NCBI GenBank assembly: GCA_963669155.1
Contig: OZ022597.1
Span: forward strand, 1,549,673 to 1,613,672
Direction: 5' to 3'
DNA from: Arbacia lixula
Lineage: Eukaryota > Echinodermata > Echinoidea > Arbacioida > Arbaciidae
Length of the DNA stretch: 64,000 nucleotides
Below the pieces are notes generated by a model. It saw nothing but the letters and a program-made list of their open reading frames with translations, was not told the DNA's origin and searched no databases. Below are positions 56,201 through 63,851 of this stretch, one piece after another (the first letter of the stretch is position 1; every line of letters starts with the position of its first letter). Position numbers and translations under genes: made by a program.

Positions 56201-58409
56201 CATGTTCTAAAGTATCAATGGCATGTGGCTCAATTTTTGCTGTCGGCAGTCGGCAAATAAATCCAGAGGAAGATTTGCCCCAAATGGACTTGATCAACCT
56301 CTGCGACTCACAAATTTCCACTACATGAATCGCTATATGACGCAGCAGATTTAATAATCTGATCTAAACTTAGCAAAATTTATCGTAACTCTGTAGACCC
56401 ACAACTATGTGCGTGTACATCAATCAAGTACACGCGCCTATGCAAATGAATCCCGTTCTGTCTTTTTGGGCATGTTATAAATGACAGGGGTGGCTCTCCT
56501 AAGTTTTGTCCTAATTCCTCTCATACGTGTATTCTGGAATACCACTCCTCCTAACTTAATGATTTGCATACATTTGCATCAAAAAAGATAGGAGAAAACT
56601 TAGGAGGGGACTTAGGAGAATCTTTGGAGAGATTTTCGGAATACCACTTCAAAGAAATCTTAGACTTAAGGACAAGATTTCTCTTATCTTTGAGCATTTC
56701 GGAATTGGCACTTAAAGAGTTAAGAAGGTGAAACTTTCTTTGCACTCAGGCTGCGGAGCTGGATAATGGGGTGGTGAGCTTGAACAGCCGCACCCTGAAC
56801 TTCCAGCAGACTCGAGCGGTGCTTTATACCTTTGACGGGGGACTGACTCTGTCTGACACCATCCTGAAGAAGGAGTTGGTCGAACCTGGCTGGAAGATTA
56901 ACAGGATGGGGCAGGCATCACCAAGAGCTGCTGGAGGATGTCAGGTGAGATAGGGGAGAGGAGGGGTGTGGTGGTCATGGTTTGGATGTTAGGAGGGAGT
57001 GGGGGTGGTAGAGGTGACTGGGAGATTAACAGGATGGGGCAGGCATCGCCCAGAGCTGCTGGAGGCTGTCAGGTGAGATAGGGGAGAGGGGGGGGGGGGG
57101 TGGTGGTGGTCTTGGTTGGGATGGTAGGAGGGGGTGGGGGTGGAAGAGGTGACTGGGAGATTAACAGGATAGGGCAGGAATCACCGAGAGCTGCTGGAGG
57201 CTGTCAGGTGAGATAGGGGAGAGGGGGGGGGGGGGGGGGTGGTGGTGGTCTTGGTTGGGATGGTAGGAGGGGGTGGGGGTGGTAGAGGTGACTGGGAGAT
57301 TAACAGGATGGGGCAGGCATCACCAAGAGCTGCTGGAGGATGTCAGGTGAGATAGGGGTGAGGAGGGGTGTGGTGGTCATGGTCGGGATGGTAGGAGGGA
57401 GTGGGTGTGGCAGAGGTGGTAGAGGTGACTGGAAGATTAACAGGATGGGGCAGGGATTGCCAAGAGCTGCTGGAGGATGTCAGGTGAGATACTGGAGAGG
57501 AGGGGTGTGGTGGTCATGGTCGGGATGGTAGGAGGGAGTGAGGGTGGTAGAGGTGACTGGAAGATTAACGGGATGGGGCAGACATCGCCAAGAGCTGCTG
57601 GAGGATGTCAGGTGAGAAAAGGATAATGATAAATGTTTCTTATATAGCGCATTTCAAAACCAAAGGAATTCTCAATGCGCTTTACATGGAAAGGGCTTTG
57701 AAGTTACATTTTATATTTACGTGTCTGTCAACATGGACATCATATACCAAATACAATTTGACCTGCACAAAGATCAAATTGCATCTTAAATTACCACAAT
57801 AAGTAACTAGTTAACATTTGCATCCTAGGTTACAAAAATAAGTGAGTAATTAACAAAAAAGAGATGAAAAGATGGGGTGTGGTGCTCATGGTTGGGAGGT
57901 TAGGAGGGGTTGGGGGGGGGGGGGAGGTGGTAGACGTGACTGGCAGATAACAGGATGGGGCCTGATTGGGGTTAAAGACTAACTGCTGTTAAAAAAGCTT
58001 GGGGAAAAATTTGTAAGTGAAAATAATAAACCATCTTTGCTGTCACCCTTCATTCTACCTTCAGGCTAGCGTGGTGGCCTTCCCGGCTCCCGAGGGCATC
58101 ACCACTGGCAGCGCGACTTGGGTCCTGCTCTCCAACCCGGCAGATCGGAGAGAGCGCCACCACCTGTCCTTCCGCCTCAGCGTGGACGGGTGCCAAACCT
58201 GGTCGCCGGCATTCCGGATCCACAGCGTCTTTGCCGCATACTCGGACATTGCATACTTTGAGGTACCTGGCGCCAATGGTACTAAGGTGCCTCACGTTGC
58301 GGTTCTCTTCGAAGGGGGACTTAATGGGCCGTACGAATATACCAGGTTTCAGGTCTTCAGTCTCACACAGATCTTACAAGGTTTGATAGACAGCGCCACC
58401 ACGAGGTGA
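44064..58409 (+). CDS. Type II membrane-anchored exo-alpha-sialidase (NEU2/3/4-like, GH33), ten exons
   Basis: Exons: 44064-44265, 45745-45879, 48857-48911, 50377-50547, 51338-51476, 52716-52809, 53677-53754, 55104-55249, 56750-56944, 58065-58409. All GT-AG, phases agree (1,1,2,2,0,1,1,0,0): 1560 nt, 519 residues. Sialidases remove terminal sialic acid from glycoconjugates. Seen: ARIP with R131 (NEU2 R21), D155 (D46), E343 (E218), R362 (R237, same +19 spacing), R436 (R304), Y464 (Y334); Asp boxes at 235-242 and 310-317 and a variant at 444-451; GPGHSIQMKCGRIVVP typical of NEU2/3/4. Residues 9-26 form a hydrophobic segment after R4, R7, R8, predicting N-in/C-out orientation. Sequons at N78, N293, N300 and N476 fit a luminal or extracellular catalytic domain. 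Mammalian NEU2 and NEU3 lack this N-terminal anchor. Which vertebrate NEU is closest is unresolved. Confidence 0.9.
44430..44579. mobile_element. Family E palindromic element, copy 3 (sialidase intron 1)
   Basis: GGGCCCTGTTGCCTAGAACG left, TTATGCAACAGTTCCCTGG right, inner TACCATTGCTAGTAACTTTG and mirror-like GTACTTACCATTGATG. Confidence 0.7.
44990..45290 (+). mobile_element. CR1-like LINE 3' end in sialidase intron 1
   Basis: The translation has SWGEWAFAHAGPTLWNFLPQ, then LKTLTSVTTFKGNLKTY and a stop, the typical CR1-clade polyprotein tail. It is followed by GAAGCGCCTTGAGCAT, TGTGCTTTATAAAT and a TTATTTTTATTAT end, the usual CR1 3' terminus. It is a 5'-truncated insertion in the same orientation as the gene. 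Confidence 0.75.
45745..45879 (+). CDS. Sialidase exon 2 (stem)
   Basis: 135 nt, phase 1 on both sides. The acceptor is inferred as ctactgtactag because it alone keeps phase with exon 1; two nearby cag sites (about 45752 and 45761) would break frame. Donor GACT|GTAAGT. Encodes a linker with one N-glycosylation sequon (N78-T-S) and ends LPWPANVD. The start is less certain than the end. Confidence 0.7.
45919..46296. mobile_element. Family A palindromic MITE, copy 3 (sialidase intron 2)
   Basis: TTAAAGGGCATATACTGTAC at the left end and GTACAGTATATGCCCTTTAA at the right, a near-perfect 20-bp terminal inverted repeat. It starts 40 bp after exon 2 and abuts the family Q element. Confidence 0.9.
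46298..46759. mobile_element. Family Q element with ACAGGGTGTCCC termini
   Basis: ACAGGGTGTCCC (46298-46309) and GGGACACCCTGT (46748-46759), extended by TTTTGCA / TGCAAAT. 462 bp, non-coding, directly adjoining a family A copy. Confidence 0.8.
46876..47292. mobile_element. Family G full-length inverted-repeat element (sialidase intron 2)
   Basis: Left arm TTAAAGGGATCGTTCACCCT, CTCAATAAAAGGAGACACAT and GTGAAGGTTTGACAAAAATC; right arm GAGAGCACCTTGCATGTGAC, CATCAAACCTTCACAGATAT and GTCTGTTTTTATTGAA mirror it. This copy shows that other family G repeats are single arms of a palindromic element. Confidence 0.8.
47752..48185 (-). repeat. Family I dispersed repeat, inverted copy in sialidase intron 2
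   Basis: Reverse complement of the 43.1-kb copy: CAGTTTTGCACTGAAAG, ATGTCTCCAGTCTGTAAT, TCGTAAGTGCGGCGAGAATG, poly-C, CGCGCCCATCCAGCTAC, ATTAGCCCCGG. It is itself flanked by TCTCGAAACGATGACAACGC and its mirror. Confidence 0.8.
48413..48680 (+). repeat. Diverged family Q copy (sialidase intron 2)
   Basis: CAGAACTGGAAATTGATTTA, TTTCACTTTTCATGAAAATG, TGTGAAGCTATTACTGTGAG and TTGTTAGGGTACACACTGCT parallel the 46.3-kb element. Termini are lost. Confidence 0.6.
48857..48911 (+). CDS. Sialidase exon 3 (55-nt microexon-like, leads into RIP motif)
   Basis: Acceptor attttcttttcag, donor CCAG|GTGAGG, phases 1 then 2. Encodes SLFDEAAIREAGLSVFKA and the first two bases of catalytic Arg131. The split AG/G codon is completed by exon 4 to give A-R-I-P. 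Confidence 0.85.
49296..49427 (+). repeat. Family R dispersed repeat, copy 2 (sialidase intron 3)
   Basis: ACTCCCTGGGGGGTTTTCCT, GGCGCTGGGTCAAGATCATT, TACCCATGTACACTCCTGGG, TGGAGAGCAGCAA. Matches the 17.1-kb copy in order. Confidence 0.6.
49750..50301. mobile_element. Family F inverted-repeat element (sialidase intron 3)
   Basis: Ends GGTGGTATTACAGAACGATA and CTTCTGTAATACCACCCC. Repeated TTAGGAGAAAACTTAGGAG arms on both sides and a unique centre of about 150 bp (GCGCAAGCGCGCGC). About 550 bp, no coding capacity. Confidence 0.8.
50377..50547 (+). CDS. Sialidase exon 4 (RIP motif, catalytic Asp)
   Basis: 171 nt between tctatttcag and TTCAG|GTGAGT. Encodes IPALVYHKGTFLAFSEARYD with D155 downstream, then MRRGD and WGPIKLL, which align with the start of the NEU2/3/4 catalytic domain. 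Strongest single family match in the gene. Confidence 0.93.
50572..50760 (+). mobile_element. Family K partial copy (sialidase intron 4)
   Basis: TAACCCTTATCAGGCCACGA, GATTATTCTGAAACACCAAA and TAGTCTTTGCACAAATTTTG match the left part of the 60.4-kb element; the right terminus is missing. Starts 24 bp after exon 4. Confidence 0.75.
50856..51090. mobile_element. Family D inverted-repeat element, copy 3 (sialidase intron 4)
   Basis: TTGCCATTTGGTCCAATCCC left and GGGATTGGACCAAATGGCAA right; same CCCTAACCCTATCCC interior, oriented opposite to the 35.0-kb copy. Confidence 0.9.
51338..51476 (+). CDS. Sialidase exon 5
   Basis: 139 nt between tcttttctttag and ATGAAG|GTAAGA. Encodes INNPSPIVDRIQDSIVLVF, where NEU2/3/4 have the MNPCPV...FLFF strand, through MSKMYVMK. 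The exon's 3' end and donor are tandemly copied downstream; only this first donor keeps frame with exon 6, since read-through into the next copy reaches TGA within about 20 codons. Confidence 0.88.
51437..51675 (+). repeat. 59-bp minisatellite carrying the exon 5 donor
   Basis: Four copies of a unit containing CCCAATGTCTAAGATGTACG, TCATGAAG|GTAAGA and ACATCTATTTCC. The AAG/GT boundaries fall at 51476, 51535, 51594 and 51653, exactly 59 bp apart. The first copy overlaps the end of exon 5. Copies differ at only a few positions, so expansion is recent. Confidence 0.95.
51925..52340 (-). mobile_element. Penelope-like element 3' fragment in sialidase intron 5
   Basis: Minus-strand translation of 52331-52107 contains SAVYSHLNTSHHNF, VLILDKEPRWFERGAREAVY and KNPSLNKGGGL, matching the GIY-YIG endonuclease C-terminal region of Penelope-like elements. 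The remaining 3' part is interrupted. The RT domain is absent. Confidence 0.7.
52716..52809 (+). CDS. Sialidase exon 6 (first Asp box)
   Basis: 94 nt between tttgttgtag and CCAG|GTATTT. Encodes TYDLGNTW, an Asp box with Thr for the usual Ser, then DPEDISYQTVLKMIPVPVLLVP. Continues into GPGH of exon 7. The donor GTATTT is weak at +4 to +6. Confidence 0.85.
53677..53754 (+). CDS. Sialidase exon 7 (GPGHSIQ block)
   Basis: 78 nt between gggtcaaag and GGAA|GTAAGT. Encodes PGHSIQMKCGRIVVPCNYF, aligned with the GPGHG-Q-x-GRL-V-P segment of animal sialidases that contributes to the active-site rim. The acceptor has a short pyrimidine tract with a purine-rich end. Confidence 0.85.
54318..54691. mobile_element. 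Family A palindromic MITE, copy 4 (sialidase intron 7)
   Basis: TTAAAGGGAATATACTGTAC left and CAGTATATTATATGCCCTTT right, with the shared TTTGCCCTCAAATGAT-like arms in a more diverged form. Confidence 0.85.
55009..55075. mobile_element. Family A solo right end, 28 bp before exon 8
   Basis: CCATTGGTAAGAAGATTGCT, CACGATCAC, CTTTTGTCTTCCCAGTACAT and TATATGCCCATTAAA match only the right arm of family A. The fragment ends in the branch-point/pyrimidine zone of the exon 8 acceptor. Confidence 0.75.
55104..55249 (+). CDS. Sialidase exon 8 (canonical Asp box)
   Basis: 146 nt between cctctgtag and GTCATG|GTGAGT. Encodes RVIYSDDGGNTW, a perfect S-x-D-x-G-x-T-W Asp box, plus two overlapping-region sequons (N293-L-S, N300-C-S) and four Cys-bearing positions near CQNC. 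A terminal fragment of a family A element lies 28 bp upstream of this exon. Confidence 0.92.
55286..55561. mobile_element. Non-autonomous element with repeated CACTGTAAAC motif (sialidase intron 8)
   Basis: Ends AGACCCCTGTCACAGTGCAT and ATGCACTGTAAACGGGGTCT. The interior repeats GCACTGTAAAC and GGCCTGAGGC-like blocks several times in both orientations. It starts 36 bp after exon 8's donor. Confidence 0.75.
56486..56713. mobile_element. Family F related fragment (sialidase intron 8)
   Basis: TCCTAAGTTTTGTCCTAATT, GGAATACCACTCCTCCTAAC, ATAGGAGAAAACTTAGGAGG and GGAATACCACTTCAAAG. Same sequence vocabulary as the 49.75-kb element; ends 37 bp from exon 9. Confidence 0.7.
56750..56944 (+). CDS. Sialidase exon 9 (catalytic Glu and second Arg)
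   Basis: Exactly 65 codons between ttgcactcag and TGTCAG|GTGAGA. Encodes AAELDNGVVSLNSR with E343 as the nucleophile-activating Glu, and R362 nineteen residues on. Ends RAAGGCQ, joining exon 10 to give GCQASVVAFP, very close in pattern to the GCQGSV block of NEU2. The last about 60 nt and donor seed a tandem array downstream. Confidence 0.92.
56885..57616 (+). repeat. Minisatellite of about 130 bp carrying the exon 9 donor
   Basis: Six copies, the first being the end of exon 9. Each contains TGG(A/G)AGATTAACAGGAT, GGGGCAGGCAT, AGAGCTGCTGGAGG and TGTCAGGTGAGA, followed by a G-rich intronic part (GGTGTGGTGGTCATGGT). Splice-site boundaries lie near 56944, 57073, 57207, 57346, 57485 and 57611. 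Poly-G runs vary between copies. Confidence 0.93.
57617..57800 (+). repeat. Dispersed repeat with TATATAGCGC / GCGCTTTACA motif
   Basis: Begins TCTTATATAGCGCATTTC and includes CTCAATGCGCTTTACATG. This pairing resembles 3' ends of CR1-like elements common in invertebrate genomes. It abuts the exon 9 minisatellite. Confidence 0.4.
58065..58409 (+). CDS. Sialidase exon 10 (third Arg, catalytic Tyr, stop)
   Basis: 345 nt including TGA, acceptor ttctaccttcag. Encodes ASVVAFPAPEG, WVLLSNPADRRERHHL with R436, Asp-box-like SVDGCQTW, AYSDIAYF with catalytic Y464, VAVLFEGG with E488, and a C-terminal helix FQVFSLTQILQGL typical of the family end. The stop follows at the expected point. Confidence 0.93.
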   Translation, partial: ASVVAFPAPEGITTGSATWVLLSNPADRRERHHLSFRLSVDGCQTWSPAFRIHSVFAAYSDIAYFEVPGANGTKVPHVAVLFEGGLNGPYEYTRFQVFSLTQILQGLIDSATTR

Positions 58410-59510
58410 CAGTAGAGACAACCCTCACTGCTCTGACTCTGTCCTGTTGTAGTGTTTTCTCAAAGAAATTTGTATGGTGCTTGTTTTTTAAAAGGCCCCT
58501 AACAAGCTTTAGGACTACACCATGTTTTAACCAACCACTGATCTTGCAATGCTGGTTGGACATATGCAGTGTGGTGAAAGTGGAATTAGGAAACTGTAAC
58601 CACCATCTCTTTGTTATGGATGTAATGTCTTTGTTCAACAGATGTTTTTACCATGCTTTTTGGACTAACAGGCAAGAAAAGTGCACCACATTACAGGTTT
58701 TCATCCTTGACCAAATCTTGCAAGATTTTGTGACAGTAAGACAAGAAAGCTGAACACTTTCTCAAGTTTGTACAGTGTTTTTTTTGACAAGGCCTGAAAT
58801 AGTCTGTAAGACTCCATTAGGTTTATTGTTTTCACCCTAACAGAGATCTTGGAATGTTAAGTAAACATAGGCCCAAAGAGGTGATAGTAAGCATCAAAAA
58901 ACACCATCACTATCACTAATATCATGGCTGAAGTTTTTTTTTTTCTCACAGTTTTTTGCAGTGCTTTTTTGACATTGCCTCCAACAGGCAGTATGATGGC
59001 ACCAGGTTTCAGCCTATTCTATTGTAACAGTAAGAAAAGACAAATATCGCTGCACTCGCTTTGTCAAGATGTAATCTATTTTCACAGAAGTTTTTATCAT
59101 GCTTTTTTGACAATGCCTTAAATAGGCTAATTGAAATCACATTCAGATCTTGAAAGGGTTTAACGAGAGTAAGATAGGAAAACTGTAACAGCTTTCTTTT
59201 TGTAAGGCTATCATGTTTTTTTGAGAATTTTACAAGAAATGTCACCACTATCCCTTTGCCAAGATGTATTTTATGTTTACAGGGTTTTTTTTTTTCTTGC
59301 AAGATTTGATAGAGACCATCCATAACTAATGGTAAGAAAAGACAATTATCACTGCCTTCACGTTGTCAAGATGAAGCCTATTTTTTCACTGAAAGTTTTT
59401 TTTTTTAAATGCCTCAAATCGCGTACGTCATATACCTAATGTACATGTACAAATGCACTACGTTTCAGGTTTTCAATCTTGCACAGACTACGTAAGGTTT
59501 GCTAGCTCCT
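58410..59510 (+). repeat. Probable sialidase 3' UTR with degenerate copies of the coding end
   Basis: Blocks resembling the coding end (ACCAGGTTTCAGGTCTTCAG, then CAGATCTTACAAGGTTTGAT, then GACAGTA) recur in weakened form near 58682-58740, 58999-59040, 59297-59342 and 59453-59510. T-rich spacers with TTTTTTGACAATGCCT separate them. A possible AATAAA lies at 60202-60207 but may belong to another repeat. Confidence 0.5.
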
Positions 59511-59684
59511 ATCGAGTGAATAGTGACCTTGAGAAGGTTACAAAAAATATTGCTTCCATGCTGATTTTGTTTTCCTGCAAGCGCAAAGAAAAAATGATTT
59601 CATATACCATAATCATGATAATATCGCTATATTTCCTGATGCACGTCTGTAAGAAAGTTTCCAGTGAGCCTTTAAAAACACTGT

Positions 59685-60012
59685 TCATGTACACTGAAAA
59701 AGCCGTAATGTTGCGGTGTTTTAGACAGCTGGATCTTCTTTACTTCCCTTGCTAGAGCAAACACGCACTGGTGACATGTTCCGCTAAGCCAATTTCTACT
59801 GGTTTTTCGTCCTGGGATACTAGCAATGCGATTAGCGAACCGCATGCCAGAGCACTATGCACAAGGTACAACATTTATGGCTATTTTGCGGATGCACTTT
59901 TTGAGATATGCTTACCGCAATAATTCAGTATTATTACTAGGTTTCGATCCACAGAATAAGTGGAAAGAAAAGAGGAAGAAGCAAATTGCGCATTATTTGA
60001 GTGATTCCTGTT
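59685..60012 (+). repeat. Family O dispersed repeat, copy 2
   Basis: ACACTGAAAAAGCCGTAATG, TTCCCTTGCTAGAGCAAACA, TGGTGACATGTTCCGCTAAG, TTTATGGCTATTTTGCGGAT, ATTATTACTAGGTTTCGATC. Same orientation as the 37-kb copy. Confidence 0.8.
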
Positions 60013-60395
60013 CATATACGCAGCCGGGAAATTAAATGATTTCCTCATTTACTTGACTGAATTTGGTCTATGTAATAATTTTTTGAAAAATAATGATTTC
60101 TCTAATTGGAGGCAATGTAATGTTTTTATAATGTTGCCATGGATAGGCCCAGCTGTAAAGCTGTGTTTAGTAGATTAGATTCATGGAATGTAAGAAATAT
60201 GAATAAACTTGGACTTGTCATGTCATTCTAGCAAATTTTAAAAGTGATTTACAGTGGGATAAATTTGGTACTTAGAGATAAGTGGACGTTAGGGCACACT
60301 GATAGGTGGGGTAGACACAGTGTGTGTTATGTTGATGGAAAGAAAAACTTAAATTTGTGTTGGTGCTCTCGCTATGACGCAGTAGTGTTTTTTTC

Positions 60396-61047
60396 TTAAC
60401 CCTTATCAGGCCTCCTCAACATTTCCCCAAATAATTTTGAAACACACAAAAAATATCACTGCAAGATCTTATTACTTTTTTGTAGTCTCGCACAACATTT
60501 GAGACCAAAAGCGTGATGACCAATAATACCATTGTGAGGTCACATCATTTTAACCAGAAGATGTTTTTGGCTCATTTTTGTGATTTTGTGTACAAATTCA
60601 ATGGAGAGTATTTATTTTTGTACAATTTACAAAAAAAAAAACAATTGTGTATCCTTCCAGTCATTTGAATGAATTGACTTTGGTCTTTTCGTGGCTCAAC
60701 AATGCTCTATTATGAGTTCTGAGTAATAGAAGAAATGAAAAAAAAATAAATTACGAAGCATTGAAAAACAAAGGGGAAACCATCTCTTCAACAGTTTTCT
60801 TCAATTTTAAACCCATGAATTGAATCATGAAAAAGCTGCATGCCTGAAATGATTACTTTCCACAATCACAAAGCTGAATGATAATGCATAAATCGCATAA
60901 TTGTCTAATAATCAATTGATTTTGATTACAATGAGAAATCAACTTTAACAAAATGTTTTGGTTGTCGCGCATTCCATTGCCGAGAACTGATGTCATAATT
61001 CCCCCCTCCTCAGGTTATAGGTAGACTCCCGGCCTGATAAGGGTTAA
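60396..61047. mobile_element. Family K element, 652 bp, perfect 17-bp terminal inverted repeats
   Basis: Begins TTAACCCTTATCAGGCC and ends GGCCTGATAAGGGTTAA. The interior is AT-rich and non-coding. Confidence 0.88.
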
Positions 61048-61049
61048 AA

Positions 61050-62290
61050 GTTTTAACGGTGCTTTATACCATGACTTATATAGGGATGGGTCTTATCTCT
61101 TTGCTCTTCTTTATCTCTTCTTATCTATCTTCTTATCCATTCAGGATTAGAAAGCTCTTATGTGTGATATATCTGTACAGTATTTATTGTATTTTTCACT
61201 ACCATAAATCACTTAAGATGTTTTAATATTTCTTGTGCGTAACGTATGTGAGACTTTAAATTCCAGTTTGTCAATTACAAATGCAGCAACTGTTGGGAAT
61301 AGCAAATTACATACAGTAATGGAACTCAATTATGGGATTGCTATTACTAAACCTTAGGTACTGTCAAGTTTATTTTAAATTCAAGTGTATTTTCTTCAAG
61401 GTAAAAACATTTAAAAAAAAGGCTTACACATTGAAGTAAATTCAGCACTTGTGTGATTCCTGTTGTCCAATGGAAGTGGGCAAATACTTTCTGTGTTCAT
61501 GGCTGTAGAAAGTATATATGATCAAGCAGATCTTGTGGTTGTATCTTTGACTATGCAGCAAGGGATTCCGTTAATGACATGAAACAGTCCACAGGGTGAA
61601 TCTAGATACGTGAGTCATTTAAAGTAATGGAGAATTTTGTGCTTAATTCACTGAGTTTGAATTGATATGAATTCTTAAAGACATGGTAGCACTTTCAAAA
61701 AAGTCACAAAACTCAGCATGCCATTGGGGAGGAGCAGTATCCCCGAACGATATCGTGTATAAAATAAAAAATTATATCAGTTAGATCCATATGTATTTAA
61801 TGTCCTGGGTAATTTGCAATAGACCAGGGGCCATATTCATGAAACCTGACTACGCCTAGTTAGTGGCTAAAGTGCATTCAGCTGCATGCATCTTTGGTAA
61901 CTACCTAGGCTAGTAAGGTTTCATGAATAATGGCTCCAGCAATTTTGATAATCGTGGAATCAACTGGGAATTGGTTTAATTACCGTAACATGGATGAATA
62001 AGGTTATTTCTTATGTATAATAATCAATTGATAGTGTAAAGGTTATGAACAGAATGCTAGTGCCATTATTTAAAGTGCAATAGACTGCCAGCACATTCAT
62101 AGACAGTTAGGTTTACCAATAATCCCTTTTGATGGTTTGGGGTTAGAAGTGAAGATGGTGTGTAGGTACTAGTACTGAATAGCACTCCATGAAAATGACT
62201 TTCTCAGATGCAGGGTGCAGAACACGTTGGAGCACATTACAGCAGCTTGGAACTAGCAGATCTACAAAGGCCTCGCATCATTTCCAAAGC
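61050..62290. other. No gene seen
   Basis: AT-rich sequence with one small palindromic MITE at 61.8 kb. Confidence 0.55.
61826..61937. mobile_element. Small palindromic MITE
   Basis: GGGGCCATATTCATGAAACC left, GGTTTCATGAATAATGGCTCC right, inner CTAGTTAGTGGCTAA and mirror-like TTGGTAACTACCTAGGC. About 110 bp. Confidence 0.8.
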
Positions 62291-62626
62291 TTAAAGATTG
62301 CCCGTCCCTTTTACAAGCATCTGCAAACTTCATGAAAATTTGCACATATCTAGCACTTATCTTTGGGATACCAACTGAAATTTAAAGGTCAGAGGTACTA
62401 TAACTCCAGTAGAATAAATGACAATCTAACTAGTTTTCACTGAGATTTGACTATTTTTGTGGTACAAAAAAAGGGAGCTCGATCAATTGTCGAAGGTTAT
62501 TTCCTCAAAACCGAATATTACGCTTTGTCGATTCCAGGGAAAGGTTTTATACCCATTTTCTCTCAAATGATGAAAAAGTCAGGGAATTTTCAGAATTAGG
62601 TCTGCAAAAGGACGGGCTACCTTTAA
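62291..62626 (-). mobile_element. Family H element, copy 2 (inverted)
   Basis: TTAAAGATTGCCCGTCCCTT left and GGACGGGCTACCTTTAA right give short inverted termini. The body is the reverse complement of the 8.5-kb copy over about 335 bp. Confidence 0.85.
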
Positions 62627-62746
62627 GCAAGGTCAACTGTACAACGATGTTGTTATGTTGTCCAAATTGTTTGCATGTATGTATTTTGCTTTTAAAAGTG
62701 TGCTGATTTCTGTCATGAATGTCTTTTGCCCATTATGAATTGTTTT

Positions 62747-63361
62747 TTAACCCTTAGCTTGCCGCTTGTAGATTATTTCAACGTTGATATACACACAATC
62801 CCATAGAGAAGCGCTTGGCCTGGCACACAAAGAGCTTAAGAAAATTTGTCAATAGGGACTTTTCGAATGGCGATGTCCACATAGTCGACTGCTACGTGAT
62901 GACGTCAGGTACCGATGAACTCTAGACATCGCCCGTTTGAAATTAATAAGTACCTGTCAGATTTTAGTTGACGTACGCTCACTGACGAGTGCATGTCATG
63001 ATGTCATTTTTTCCGCTCGCCTACATATGGTACCGTGTATTAAATGTACCCTATGTGCATGGTGCAATCACACGCTAGCAAAGCATGGGAAATATAGAGA
63101 AAATCAACAAACGGAGGGACAGTAACACTTCGAAAAACAAATAGTTTCTGTATGACGTCATGAGCCAGAATGGTGTGCTGAATTGAGGACAATATGAAAT
63201 TCCTAGTGAACATGTTCTAGATTTTGCTTCTGGACGTCCGAGAGGACTTGATGCATGTGCGCATCGTAGAATCTATGTCATCACGTAGCAGTTGAGTTTG
63301 CATTTGAATATGTGCAATGAGCGGTGAGTTGTTAAATCCACAGGTTACATGCTAAAGGTTA
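62747..63361. mobile_element. Inverted-repeat element with TTAACC termini
   Basis: TTAACCCTTAGCTTGCC left and GCTAAAGGTTAA right; inner arms GACTGCTACGTGATGACGTC and TGTCATCACGTAGCAGTTG mirror each other. About 615 bp. Two further TGACGTCA-like sites lie inside. Confidence 0.6.
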
Positions 63362-63850
63362 ATGCTGTGTAACGGCAATAGACCTTCATGAAATATGGAT
63401 ACAGGGTGTTTGTTTTGGTCTTTTTATAAAGATGCACTTCCAAGTTTTGTTTGTGGTGTGATACACCATTCTTTATTGTTGGGATCTGAATGATCTTTTT
63501 TTGCACTTGCCCAAAAAGTTATATTGTGAGGTATTGAGGTCAGTTATTGTTTTGTTTGTAGTATGATTACATATATGTTTGTCAATGGATAAAGTCAAGT
63601 AACTTGCTGATAGTAATATGAGTGCTATGTACATCTTGTGTTTTAGATATGATTAAATGGTGTGCGACGTGCTTCTCAAACTTGACCATTCTTTATTTAA
63701 ATGCCCATAGACACAATCTATGCAGGTAGGGTGTACCAAGCCATTAGTGTGTGAATTGTTTTAAAGGTATTGCAAAGAATAGCTGACAAATCTTAGCCAG
63801 ATTTGTATATTTTCACCCTAAACCAGGAAAATAAAGCTACAAATGGGTGC
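63362..63850. other. No gene seen
   Basis: AT-rich; an AATAAA at about 63829 has no associated gene in the window. Confidence 0.5.
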
Positions 63851-63851
63851 A

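Noticed and set aside
57340..57531. Plus frame containing WKINRMGQ...PRAAGGCQ within the exon 9 array
   Set aside because: A duplicated exon tail, not a separate exon: no good acceptor or pyrimidine tract precedes it and the G-rich part is intronic.
60202..60207. AATAAA as the sialidase poly-A signal
   Set aside because: It lies 1.8 kb past the stop, after a family O repeat and in an ATGAATAAACTTG context typical of mobile-element tails; kept only as a weak possibility.
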